Under the pieces are notes generated by a model, which was not told the DNA's origin, did not search any database, and saw only the letters and a program-made list of their open reading frames with translations. Source: a virus. Taken from it: a stretch of DNA of 26,296 nt. Shown in pieces: positions 6,065 through 13,415 of the stretch (within the stretch, counting starts at the first letter, position 1; each line of letters starts with the position of its first letter). The stretch is from positions 1 to 26,296 of IMG/VR virus record IMGVR_UViG_3300049216_000644; one strand, written 5' to 3'. Position numbers and translations under genes: made by a program.

Positions 6065-7378
6065 ATGCCCCCATCCGGCGGTTTCCGCACGTCCATGTCC
6101 TGGCAGGCGCAGTACGGTCCCCTGGGGCCGGCAGTGTCGGCGGCGACGTTTTCGCCTGGCCAGCCGCTGGCGCCGCCGCAGGCCGAGCCGGTGCGGGTGT
6201 GGGATTTCCCGGTGGGGGTCAACACCAGCATCACGCCCCGGGCCAGCGAGCCCTTCGGGTTCGGGCATCTGCGGGCCTTCGCCAATGTGGAGCTGGTGCG
6301 GCTGGCGATCGAGACGCGGAAGGACCAGTTGGAGGCGCTGAACTGGCGGTTCGCGCCGGTGGCGGGGGCCGCGAGCGGCGGTGCGACGGAGGCGGCCCTG
6401 GCCGGGCTGACGCGGTTCTGGCGCCGGCCGGATGGGGTGAATGCGTTCGCGACCTGGCTGCGCCTGGCGGTGGAGGACCTGCTGGCGATCGATGCGCCGG
6501 CGTTCGAGCTGCGGCGCGATCGGGCCGGGCGGCTGATCGGGCTGGATGTGGTGCCGGGCGATACGATCAAGGTGCTGGTGGACGAGACCGGCCGGGCGCC
6601 CCTGCCGCCGGAGCCGGCCTATCAGCAGATCATCAAGGGCCGGGTGTGGGCCGACCTCACCACCGACGACCTGCTCTATGCGCCGCGCAACCGGCGGCCG
6701 GGCCATGTGCTGGGCTTCTCGCCGGTGGAGCAGATCGTGGTGACGATCCAGACCCTGGTCAGCCGCCAGGCCGCCCAGCTGGCCTATTTCACCGAGGGCA
6801 ATGCGCCGGCGGGCCTGCTGAATGCGCCGGAAGGGTGGGGGCCCAGCCAGATCCGCGAGCTGCAGCTGTGGCTGAACGCCCAGCTGAGCGGCCAGCCCTC
6901 CGAGCGGGCGCGGCTGATCTGGACGCCGGCCGGCGCGCGCTACCAGGCGCTGAAGGACCCGCCGCTGAAGGACGACTTCGACGAGTGGCTGGCGCGGATC
7001 GTGGCCTTCGCCTTCTCGCTGCCGCCGACGCCGTTCGTGCGGCAGATGAACCGCGCCACCGCCGGCGAGGATCAGGATCGCAGCGTGGAGGAGGGCCTGG
7101 CGCCGCTGAAGCTGTGGGTGAAGCGGCTGATCGACGAGGTGAACGCCCGCGAGTTCGGCGTCACCGGCCTGGAATTCGCCTGGGAGGATGCGCCGCAGGT
7201 GGACGCGGTCCAGCAGTCCGAGATCGACGACCGGGGCCTGCGCAACGGCTCGGCCACCATCAACGAGGTGCGCGCGCGTCGCGGGCTCGGCCCCGTGCCG
7301 GGCGGCGAGACGGCGCGGATCTATGGCGCCGCCGCCGCGCCGCTCGCGTCCGCCGCAAATCCGCAACCTGGAGCCTGA
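6065..7378 (+). CDS. Phage portal protein
   Basis: A 437-residue portal subunit, which forms the dodecameric ring at the capsid vertex through which terminase pumps DNA. Recognisable segments are AIETRKDQLEALNWR (about 79-93), the SPVEQIVVTIQTLVSRQAAQ helix with the FTEGNAPAGLL loop (about 219-250), PTPFVRQMNRATAGEDQDRS (about 320-340), and a C-terminal NEVRARRGLGPVPGG motif, all typical of HK97/SPP1-like portals. The ATG is chosen because an AGGAG site lies 6 bases upstream. The next gene starts 5 bp after the stop. Size and order (portal, protease, capsid) are standard. Confidence 0.92.
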   Translation: MPPSGGFRTSMSWQAQYGPLGPAVSAATFSPGQPLAPPQAEPVRVWDFPVGVNTSITPRASEPFGFGHLRAFANVELVRLAIETRKDQLEALNWRFAPVAGAASGGATEAALAGLTRFWRRPDGVNAFATWLRLAVEDLLAIDAPAFELRRDRAGRLIGLDVVPGDTIKVLVDETGRAPLPPEPAYQQIIKGRVWADLTTDDLLYAPRNRRPGHVLGFSPVEQIVVTIQTLVSRQAAQLAYFTEGNAPAGLLNAPEGWGPSQIRELQLWLNAQLSGQPSERARLIWTPAGARYQALKDPPLKDDFDEWLARIVAFAFSLPPTPFVRQMNRATAGEDQDRSVEEGLAPLKLWVKRLIDEVNAREFGVTGLEFAWEDAPQVDAVQQSEIDDRGLRNGSATINEVRARRGLGPVPGGETARIYGAAAAPLASAANPQPGA

Positions 7379-7382
7379 CCGC

Positions 7383-8489
7383 GTGCGCCTCTACGGCGAA
7401 CTGACCAAGATCGAAGACCAGCCCGACGGCACGCTGAAGGTCTATGGCGTGGCCTCGAGCGGGACTCGCGACGAGGCCGGCGAGATCGTCCGGCCGGAGG
7501 CGATGAAGGCGGCCCTGCCGGACTATGCCCGCTATCCGGCGCTGCGCGAGATGCACCAGCCCTCGGCGGCCGGGCGCACCCTGGAGGCCGACGTGGACGC
7601 GGACGGGGCGACCCGGATCGTGGCGCACGTGGTCGATCCGGTGGCGGTGGCCAAGGTGAAGTCCAAGACCTATTCCGGCTTTTCCATCGGCGGCAAGGTG
7701 CTGGCGCGCGATCCGGCCGATCCGACGGTGATCACCAAGATCCGGCTCAGCGAGATCAGCCTGGTGGACCGGCCGGCCAATCCCGAAGCGGTGATCGATC
7801 TGTGGAAGGCTGATGTGGCGGAGGTTGCGGCCACGCCGGACAACGCGGCGGTGAAGGATCGCGCCGCGGCCATGGCCAGGGCCGCCGGGCGTCCCGGCGC
7901 CTGGAAGGACTATGTGGCCAAGGCTCGGGCCGCGCTGCTGGACGAGGCGGCGCCGGCCGAGGCCGATGGCTCGCAAGACGAAGCGGATGATACGGACGAC
8001 GAGGAATCCGGCGACGAACCCGATGACGCGCCGGACGCCGACGATCCTGACGACGCCGAGCCCGCGAACGACGATCTGGCGGGGCGGCTGGCCGCGCTGC
8101 TCGGCGTGGATCCGGCGACCTTGCAGGCGGCGCACGACGCCCTGACGGCGCTGGGCGCGGCCTGCGATCCGGCCAATTGCCCCGAGCTGGAGAAGGCGTT
8201 GTTCGACGACGACCTGGCCAAGGCCCTGCCGCGGCTGGAGGCGCTGGAACGTCGGCTGGAGACCCACTCGGCGATGATCGAGCGCCTGGCCGCCGCGCCC
8301 GCGCCGCCCAAGACCGCCGCCGGCGCCCACGCGCGCGCGATCGGCAAGGCGGAGGACGCCGACCCACCGACGGCCGCCGACCGGCTCAGCCCGGCCGAGG
8401 CGCAGCAGGCCTTCGCCGCCCTGACGCCGGACGAGCGGGCGCATCTGCTGATGAAGGCGGCGCTGCGGTCGCCCATCGCGGTGGGCTGA
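7383..8489 (+). CDS. Prohead protease (XkdF/HK97 type) with acidic and coiled C-terminus
   Basis: A 368-residue protein. The first 145 residues are the capsid maturation protease: His58 in LREMHQPS, and Ser98/Ser101 in YSGFSIGGKV, followed by ITKIRLSEISLVDRPANPEA, the hallmark of XkdF-like and U35 proteases. Residues about 194-230 are an almost pure Asp/Glu/Ala/Pro stretch. Beyond that is a helical tail with a coiled segment near ALPRLEALERRLETHSAMIE. No separate scaffold gene lies before the capsid gene, so this tail may act as the scaffold. GTG 7383 is chosen from GGAG at 7370-7373 and because it fits the 5-bp gap after portal; an upstream ATG in the same frame would overlap portal. Confidence 0.88.
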   Translation: MRLYGELTKIEDQPDGTLKVYGVASSGTRDEAGEIVRPEAMKAALPDYARYPALREMHQPSAAGRTLEADVDADGATRIVAHVVDPVAVAKVKSKTYSGFSIGGKVLARDPADPTVITKIRLSEISLVDRPANPEAVIDLWKADVAEVAATPDNAAVKDRAAAMARAAGRPGAWKDYVAKARAALLDEAAPAEADGSQDEADDTDDEESGDEPDDAPDADDPDDAEPANDDLAGRLAALLGVDPATLQAAHDALTALGAACDPANCPELEKALFDDDLAKALPRLEALERRLETHSAMIERLAAAPAPPKTAAGAHARAIGKAEDADPPTAADRLSPAEAQQAFAALTPDERAHLLMKAALRSPIAVG

Positions 8490-8511
8490 GCCGTCAGGTT
8501 TTTGGGGGGGC

Positions 8512-8633
8512 GAGAGCCCCCTCCACCGCTTCGCGGTCCCCCTCCCCCAAGGGGGGAGGAGAGCGAAAGGCACGGCGTCGAATCTCCTCCCCCACAGGGG
8601 GAGGGGGACCCCGCAGGGGTGGAGGGGGCTCTC
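8512..8633. repeat. 122-bp palindrome of two inverted GC-rich repeat units
   Basis: Arms 8512-8561 and 8584-8633 are inverted copies of a 50-bp unit, identical over GAGAGCCCCCTCCACC and GGTCCCCCTCCCCC and differing in two short loop regions. Each unit also folds on itself. Together they make a strong RNA hairpin between the protease and capsid genes. The unit resembles REP-type intergenic repeats of Caulobacterales genomes. It could protect capsid mRNA or partly terminate transcription. The 230-base gap holds no gene. Confidence 0.8.
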
Positions 8634-8719
8634 GCCGCCGCCGCCACCCATCCATTTTTCACCACCTCTCGCGGTCCACGCGGCCGCTTCGCCATGCCCC
8701 GACAGAAGGAGCATCCCCG

Positions 8720-10258
8720 ATGATTCACGCCCACTCGCCCGACGACCTCAAGAAGGACTTCGTCCAGGCCATGTCCCGCCCCAGCGAGGACATCGCCCGC
8801 ACCATTCTGGCCCAGGCCGGGGTCGATCCGGATCGGTTGGAGAAGTCCATCTCCACCGCCACCGGCCTCGTCGCCTACGACCTGCAGGCGCCGGCCAAGA
8901 ACCTCTATCCGACCTCCACGCCGCTCCGGAACCGGGTGCCGCGGGTGAGCGGTGCGGGCGGCACGGCGACCAACTGGCGCCAGGTGAGCTCGCTGATCGG
9001 TTCGGGCTACGACTCGATCGGCTGGGTGGCCGAGGGGCAGCGGGCCGGCCAGATGAGCTATTCCACCGCCAGCAAGTCGGCGTCGTACGTGACCCTCGGC
9101 GAGGAAGACTCGGTGACCTTCGAGGCGATCAACGCCGCGGTGGGCTTCGAGGACATCCAGGCCACCATGGCCATGCGCCTGCTGCAGAAGACCATGCTGA
9201 AGGAGGAAATGGCGATCCTGGCGGGCAACAACTCCTTGGCGCTCGGCACGCCGGCGACGCCGGCCCTGGCGGCGGCGGGCTCGGGGGCCACCCTGCCGTC
9301 GGCCACCTATTCGGTGATCGTGGTGGCGCTGACCCTGGAGGGCTATCGCAACTCGTCGCTCGCCGGTGGGGTGGCGACCTCCAAGACCGTCACCGGCGCG
9401 GACGGCAAGACCTTCACGGTCAACGGCGGCTCGTCGATGAAGTCGTCCAACGCCACCCAGGCGGTGACGCTGGGCCAGACCCTGTCGGCGACGGTGACGG
9501 CCCTGCAGGGCGCGGTGGGCTACGCCTGGTACGTGGGGACCGCCGGGTCGGAGACGCTGCAGGCGATCACCACGATCAATTCGGCCACGTTCGCCGCGCC
9601 GCTCGCCGGCGGTCAGCAGGCGGCCACCGCGATCACGGCGGACTCCTCGACCAATTCGCTCGGGTTCGACGGCCTGCTGACCACGGCGCTCAAGTCCGGC
9701 AGCAACGCCTATGTCAATGCGCTCGCCACCGGCACGGCGGGGGCGGGGACCACGCTGACCGCCTCGGGGCGCGGCTCGGTGAACGAGATCGACGCCATGC
9801 TGCAGGCGATGTGGGACAGCTATCAGGTCTCGCCGACGGTGCTGTTCGTCAACAGCCAGCAGCTGCGCAACATCACCGACAAGGTGCTGTCGTCGGGCTC
9901 GGGGCCGCTGCTGAGCTACCGTCAGGACCCCGATGGCGGCGGCTACCAGCTCGACGCGGGCGGGGCGATCTCGACCTATTACAATCCCTTCCTGCTGGAC
10001 GGCGGCCTGCGCATCCCGGTGAAGATCCACCCCTTCGTGCCACCCGGGACGATCATCGGCTGGGCGGAGAACCTGCCGGCGCAATACCAGTCCTCGGAGG
10101 TGCCCAACGTGGCCGAGGTGAAGTGCCGCCAGGACTACTACGCCATCGACTGGCCGCCGGTGACCCGCCAGCGGCAGAAGGGCGTCTATGTCGAGGAGGT
10201 GCTGGCGGTCTATGCGCCGTTCGCCATGGGCGTGATCACCAACATCGCAAAGGGGTGA
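8720..10258 (+). CDS. Major capsid protein, HK97 fold with inserted domain
   Basis: A 512-residue shell protein. The N-terminus (about 1-50) is helical. Segments at about 55-160 (TSTPLRNRVPRV, GYDSIGWVAEGQRAGQMSY, LGEEDSVTFEAINAAVGFEDI) and a C-terminal part with NEIDAMLQAMWDSYQVSPTV, YYNPF and WAENLPAQYQSSEVPNVAEV fit HK97-type capsid proteins of alphaproteobacterial siphophages. Residues about 190-305 are Thr/Ser/Gly-rich and strand-rich (SATYSVIVVALTLEGYRNSS, GAVGYAWYVGTAGSE) and look like an Ig or FN3-like insertion exposed on the shell. AAGGAG lies 8 bases before the ATG. The gene stands apart from its neighbours, with repeat elements in both flanking gaps. Confidence 0.88.
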   Translation: MIHAHSPDDLKKDFVQAMSRPSEDIARTILAQAGVDPDRLEKSISTATGLVAYDLQAPAKNLYPTSTPLRNRVPRVSGAGGTATNWRQVSSLIGSGYDSIGWVAEGQRAGQMSYSTASKSASYVTLGEEDSVTFEAINAAVGFEDIQATMAMRLLQKTMLKEEMAILAGNNSLALGTPATPALAAAGSGATLPSATYSVIVVALTLEGYRNSSLAGGVATSKTVTGADGKTFTVNGGSSMKSSNATQAVTLGQTLSATVTALQGAVGYAWYVGTAGSETLQAITTINSATFAAPLAGGQQAATAITADSSTNSLGFDGLLTTALKSGSNAYVNALATGTAGAGTTLTASGRGSVNEIDAMLQAMWDSYQVSPTVLFVNSQQLRNITDKVLSSGSGPLLSYRQDPDGGGYQLDAGGAISTYYNPFLLDGGLRIPVKIHPFVPPGTIIGWAENLPAQYQSSEVPNVAEVKCRQDYYAIDWPPVTRQRQKGVYVEEVLAVYAPFAMGVITNIAKG

Positions 10259-10310
10259 GGGCGGCGCCGTAGCGCCCCCTCCGACACTCGGCGCGATGCG
10301 CCGCGCGCCA

Positions 10311-10333
10311 CCTCCCCCGTTTCACGGGGGAGG
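10311..10333. repeat. Perfect hairpin upstream of the connector gene
   Basis: CCTCCCCCGT (10311-10320) and ACGGGGGAGG (10324-10333) form a 10-bp stem with a 3-base loop. A second GC-rich partial palindrome lies at about 10261-10305. This is a repeat-like spacer between capsid and connector. It has no U-tract, so attenuation rather than full termination is likely if it has any effect. Confidence 0.6.
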
Positions 10334-10355
10334 AGACTATCTGAAGGGACATACC

Positions 10356-10916
10356 ATGGCCGCCGGCGATCTGACCGACCTCGCCACCGTGAAATCGTGG
10401 CTGGGGATCAGCGGGACCGCGACCGACGATCTGATCGCCTCGCTGATCAGCGCCGTCTCGTCGTTCGTGGGGAACTATCTCGACCGGCAGGTGCTGTCGG
10501 CGGATTACGTCGAGACCTATCGCGGCAACGGCCGCTCGGCGATGCTGCTGCGGAACTTCCCGATCACCGCGGTGGCGAGCGTGGCCTTCGCCGGCCGGAC
10601 CATCACCGCCATGGCCGATCCGGTGGCGTTGAGCAGCGGCATTCTGTTCGACGACCGGAGTTTGAGACTGATCGGCGAGCGCTTCCCGCTCGGCCTGCCG
10701 GTGGTGGTGACCTACACCGCCGGCTACGTCTCGGCCCCGCCCGACCTCGCGCAGGCGGCCACGGAGCTGGCGGGCGAGGCGTTCCGGCGGCGCGACCGGA
10801 TCGGCCTGACGTCGAAGAGTCTCGGCGGCCAGGAGGTGGTGGCGTTCAGCCAGGCCGACATGAACGCCACGGTGAAGGCGCTGCTGGCGCCCTACCAGGT
10901 GCTGGCGCCGTTCTGA
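10356..10916 (+). CDS. Head-tail connector (gp6-like adaptor)
   Basis: A 186-residue protein of the phage gp6-like connector family, which forms the ring below the portal. It begins LTDLATVKSWLGISGTATDD and continues LIASLISAVSSFVGNYLDRQ, the characteristic helical start. A strand-rich middle (YVETYRGNGRSAMLLRNFPI, LPVVVTYTAGY) follows, then a helical tail (PDLAQAATELAGEAFRRRDR). ATG 10356 is chosen over an upstream in-frame ATG because GAAGGGA lies just before it and the upstream part is repeat sequence. Its stop overlaps the next start (TGATG). Confidence 0.85.
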   Translation: MAAGDLTDLATVKSWLGISGTATDDLIASLISAVSSFVGNYLDRQVLSADYVETYRGNGRSAMLLRNFPITAVASVAFAGRTITAMADPVALSSGILFDDRSLRLIGERFPLGLPVVVTYTAGYVSAPPDLAQAATELAGEAFRRRDRIGLTSKSLGGQEVVAFSQADMNATVKALLAPYQVLAPF

Positions 10917-11419
10917 TGCTGAGCGTCACGCTGCGGGGCGGCGAGGCGCTGGCGGCGCGGCTGGACGGCCTCCCAGGCGCCGTCCGCGCCGCCATCGCCG
11001 CCAAGTCCGCCGGCCTCGCCGACCAGTTGCTGGCTCTCGCGCGGCGGAAAGCCGGTGGGGAGGTGCTGCGGCCTCGCAGCGGGGCGCTGGCCGCCTCGAT
11101 CTGCCTTGGCGGGCCGGCCGTGGAGGGCGAGCGGGTGGTCACCCGCATCTACTCCGGCGGCGATCTCAAATATGCGGCGATCCAGGAGTACGGCGGCGCG
11201 ACCTCGCCGCACGACATCCTGCCGTCCAGGGCCAAGGCGCTGGCCTTCGTCGCCGGCGGCGGCGAGGTGTTCGCCACGATCGTGCATCATCCAGGTTCGC
11301 GCATTCCCGAGCGCTCCTACCTGCGCGCCTCGCTGGCGGAGATGGCCCAGGTCATCGACAGCCAGATCAAATCGGCGGTGCTGGACGCGGTCGCGCGACA
11401 GATGGGAGGCCGGGGATGA
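10916..11419 (+). CDS. HK97 gp10-like head-tail joining protein
   Basis: A 167-residue protein. The pattern of a helical start (GGEALAARLDGLPGAVRAAI), then RPRSGALAASI, a strand-rich centre with KYAAIQEYGGATSPHDILPS, and PGSRIPERSYLRASLAEM is typical of the HK97 gp10/phage virion morphogenesis family. These proteins act at the head-tail interface or tail completion. It starts inside the stop of the connector gene and its own stop overlaps the next ATG, so the three genes are translationally coupled. Function is assigned by pattern and gene order. Confidence 0.8.
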   Translation: MLSVTLRGGEALAARLDGLPGAVRAAIAAKSAGLADQLLALARRKAGGEVLRPRSGALAASICLGGPAVEGERVVTRIYSGGDLKYAAIQEYGGATSPHDILPSRAKALAFVAGGGEVFATIVHHPGSRIPERSYLRASLAEMAQVIDSQIKSAVLDAVARQMGGRG

Positions 11420-11853
11420 GCGCCGAGACCATCTATCAGGCCCTGTTCGACCTGGCCGCCGGCCTCACCTGGTCGCCGGGCGGCGCGCTCGCCTTCAGCG
11501 CCCGGCGGGTGAAGACCTTCGAGGACCTGCCCGCCCAGCCGGCGCTCTGCCAGGCCGAAACCGACGAGAGCGTGACCCAGGTGACCGGCCAGCCGGCGAT
11601 CACCACCTTGGGCGCGAGCTGGCTGATCTACCACCAGGCCGGCAAGGACGACGACGCGATCCCGGCCAGCACCACCAATGCGATCCTGGAGGCGGTGAAG
11701 GCCCTGTTCGTCGATCTTACCGATCCGGCCTGGGCGCAGACCCTCGGCGGCCTGGTCCACAAGTGCTGGATCGAGGGCCGCATCCAGAAGTTCCAGGGCG
11801 ACCTCGACGGCCAGACCCTGATCGTCGTCCCGATCAAGATCCTCGTTCCCTAG
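11416..11853 (+). CDS. Tail terminator-like protein
   Basis: A 145-residue protein beginning with a short helix (AETIYQALFDLAAGLTW). Strands (QPALCQAETDESVTQ), a helix around TTNAILEAVKALFVDL and a final strand IVVPIKIL follow. Size, fold pattern and position between the gp10-like gene and the tail tube gene match tail terminator/neck proteins that cap the tail tube and join it to the head. The ATG overlaps the upstream stop as ATGA. Sequence similarity to named families is weak by eye. Confidence 0.65.
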   Translation: MSAETIYQALFDLAAGLTWSPGGALAFSARRVKTFEDLPAQPALCQAETDESVTQVTGQPAITTLGASWLIYHQAGKDDDAIPASTTNAILEAVKALFVDLTDPAWAQTLGGLVHKCWIEGRIQKFQGDLDGQTLIVVPIKILVP

Positions 11854-11862
11854 GGAGGCCGC

Positions 11863-12048
11863 ATGGCTGACGAACCCTCCGAGGCCCCGGCCTCGGATCG
11901 CGCAATCGCGCCCGATCGCGCCGTCATTCTCGCGGCCATCATCCGCAACGGCCTTTCCAACGGCCCGATCGCCCAGTCGGCGGCGACCTGGGACCAGCTC
12001 AACAGCCGCCTCGGCGAGATCGTCGCCGCAATCTTGAAGGAGATCTGA
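11863..12048 (+). CDS. Small phage protein of unknown function
   Basis: A 61-residue protein (MADEPSEAPASDRAIAPDRA start) with an acidic, disordered N-terminus and a helical C-terminal half (AVILAAIIRNGLSNGPIAQS onward). GGGAGG at 11853-11858 sits just before the ATG. It lies between the tail terminator and tail tube genes with gaps under 10 bp, so it is clearly part of the operon. The family is not recognised. A small tail or neck accessory role is only a guess. Confidence 0.65.
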   Translation: MADEPSEAPASDRAIAPDRAVILAAIIRNGLSNGPIAQSAATWDQLNSRLGEIVAAILKEI

Positions 12049-12051
12049 GCC

Positions 12052-12804
12052 ATGGCTCAATCCGTCTTCGGCGTCGGCTTCCTGTTCGCCACGCCCCAGG
12101 GGAGCAATCCCACGCCCACGCGCTTCGGCCGGCTGCAGGACGTCAGCGTCGATTTCAGCTACGACCTGAAGCCGCTCTATGGCTCGAACCAGTTCGCCCT
12201 GGAGCAGGCCAGGGGCAAGGCCAAGATCGACCTGAGGGCCACGGTGGGCGTGGTCGATCCGGCCCTGTTCAACAACATCTATTTCGGCCTGAGCACCACC
12301 GCCGGCGAGACGCTGAACTCCATCGACGAGGCGGCGGCCATTCCCGGCACGCCCTATCAGGTGACGGTGGTGAACGGCGCCACCTTCTCGCAGGATCTCG
12401 GCGTCTATGACGTCACCGCCGGGCTCTGGAAGACCCGCGTGGCCTCGGCGCCCGCCGCGGGCCAGTACGCGGTCAACGTGGCGACCGGCCAGTACACCTT
12501 CGCCGCCGCCGACACCGCCCACGCGGTGCGGATCAGCTACACCTACGGCTCGAGCGGCACCGGGACCAAGCTGGCGTTCAGCAACCAGTTGATGGGCTCC
12601 GGCGTGGTGTTCTCGGTGCAGCTGGTGAACCGGTTCAAGGGCTCGGACGGGGTGGTGCGATCCTTGTTCCTCAACTTCCCGGCCGTGCAGGCGCCCAAGC
12701 TCAGCCTGCCGCTGAAGCTGGACGACTTCAGCCTGCCGCAGATCGACATGAGCGCCCAGGACGACGGTTCGGGCAATGTATTCAACTATTCGATGACGGG
12801 GTGA
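12052..12804 (+). CDS. Major tail tube protein
   Basis: A 250-residue strand-rich protein. The N-terminal part (about 1-85) and the C-terminal part (about 165-250, with SFLNFPAVQAPK-like strands and PLKLDDFSLPQIDMSAQDDG) make the tube core typical of siphovirus major tail proteins. Residues about 95-170 (GTPYQVTVVNGATFSQDLGV, AGQYAVNVATGQYTFAAADT) look like an added beta domain, of a kind found on many tail tubes. The gene lies 3 bp after the small gene and 3 bp before the chaperone gene. Position directly before the chaperone and tape measure is diagnostic. Confidence 0.85.
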   Translation: MAQSVFGVGFLFATPQGSNPTPTRFGRLQDVSVDFSYDLKPLYGSNQFALEQARGKAKIDLRATVGVVDPALFNNIYFGLSTTAGETLNSIDEAAAIPGTPYQVTVVNGATFSQDLGVYDVTAGLWKTRVASAPAAGQYAVNVATGQYTFAAADTAHAVRISYTYGSSGTGTKLAFSNQLMGSGVVFSVQLVNRFKGSDGVVRSLFLNFPAVQAPKLSLPLKLDDFSLPQIDMSAQDDGSGNVFNYSMTG

Positions 12805-12807
12805 GGC

Positions 12808-13176
12808 ATGGCGGCGGTCACCATCGGCGGGATGATCCATCAGGTCACCCTGCCCAATTTCAAGCGGCTGAAGGCGGCCTGGAGCTATATCGCCGCGGTG
12901 CAGGCCTCGGCCGATCCGATGGTCAGCGTCGAGGCGATCCTTGGCCTGATCACGGTGGGCTCCGACCGGCTGGTCACGCTGGGCGAGCTGGAGGAGGCGC
13001 TGACGCCGGCCGAGATGCCGGGCCTCAGGCCATTCATCAACGCGCTGATGGTGGAGATCGGCCTGGCCGCGGGGGAACCGGCGCCGTCGGAGGCGGCGGC
13101 GAGCCCTTCGACGGCGACTTCGACGACCTCATCTGCGCCATCCTCGCCGGCCTTGGCAGCGCCGACTGGGATCTAG
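12808..13176 (+). CDS. Tail assembly chaperone, short form (G-like)
   Basis: A 122-residue product. Residues 1-88 are a regular helical domain (LPNFKRLKAAWSYIAAVQAS, TLGELEEALTPAEMPGLRPF, NALMVEIGLAAGE) resembling tail assembly chaperones that coat the tape measure protein before tube polymerisation. The remaining 34 residues are low-complexity Ala/Ser/Thr/Pro, as expected when the frame is no longer selected. A GGGGGAA run at 13071-13077 marks the likely -1 frameshift that gives the long form. Gene position before the tape measure fits the G/GT arrangement of lambda. Confidence 0.75.
   Translation: MAAVTIGGMIHQVTLPNFKRLKAAWSYIAAVQASADPMVSVEAILGLITVGSDRLVTLGELEEALTPAEMPGLRPFINALMVEIGLAAGEPAPSEAAASPSTATSTTSSAPSSPALAAPTGI
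13071..13077 (+). promoter_or_regulatory. Candidate -1 ribosomal frameshift site
   Basis: GGGGGAA, read in the zero frame as GCG-GGG-GAA. A P-site tRNA on GGG can slip back one base with perfect re-pairing. The zero frame degrades to low complexity just after it, while the -1 frame continues into a well-formed protein domain up to 13415. The shifted product passes through a glycine-rich linker. Confidence 0.5.
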
Positions 13177-13415
13177 TCGAGCAGACCTGGAACCTGCGCC
13201 GCTACGGCGCGCTGCTGCGCCATTGGGGCCGGGAGGGGCCGCCGATCTACATCTCCGCGGCGGCGTATCTCGGATTGCGAAAGGGCAGGGCCTCGCCGGA
13301 GCTGCTCGACGGGCAGGATTTGGCGAACTTCCTGGCGGCCTTCCCGGGCGGGGAGGTCGTTCCCGCGCCTCGTGACGAGACCGCCGATCCATTCGCCCCG
13401 CCAAGGAGGACGTGA
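13075..13415 (+). CDS. Tail assembly chaperone, frameshift extension (T-like)
   Basis: This is the -1-frame continuation of the chaperone gene. After a Gly-rich link it reads EPFDGDFDDLICAILAGLGS, DWDLVEQTWNLRRYGALLRH and a domain ending in FLAAFPGGEVVPAPRDE, about 110 residues. This frame has no good independent start codon or ribosome site near 13075. Upstream of the shift, its reading is a GC-rich shadow of the chaperone. A fusion of about 202 residues is therefore the likely product. In lambda-type systems the T part recruits the tail tube subunit to the G-coated tape measure. Its stop overlaps the tape measure start (TGATG). Confidence 0.65.

Noticed and set aside
13072-13180. Sequencing frameshift in the tail chaperone
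   Set aside because: A programmed shift is expected in exactly this gene, and a G-run slippery site is present. A sequencing error in the G-run remains possible but is not needed.
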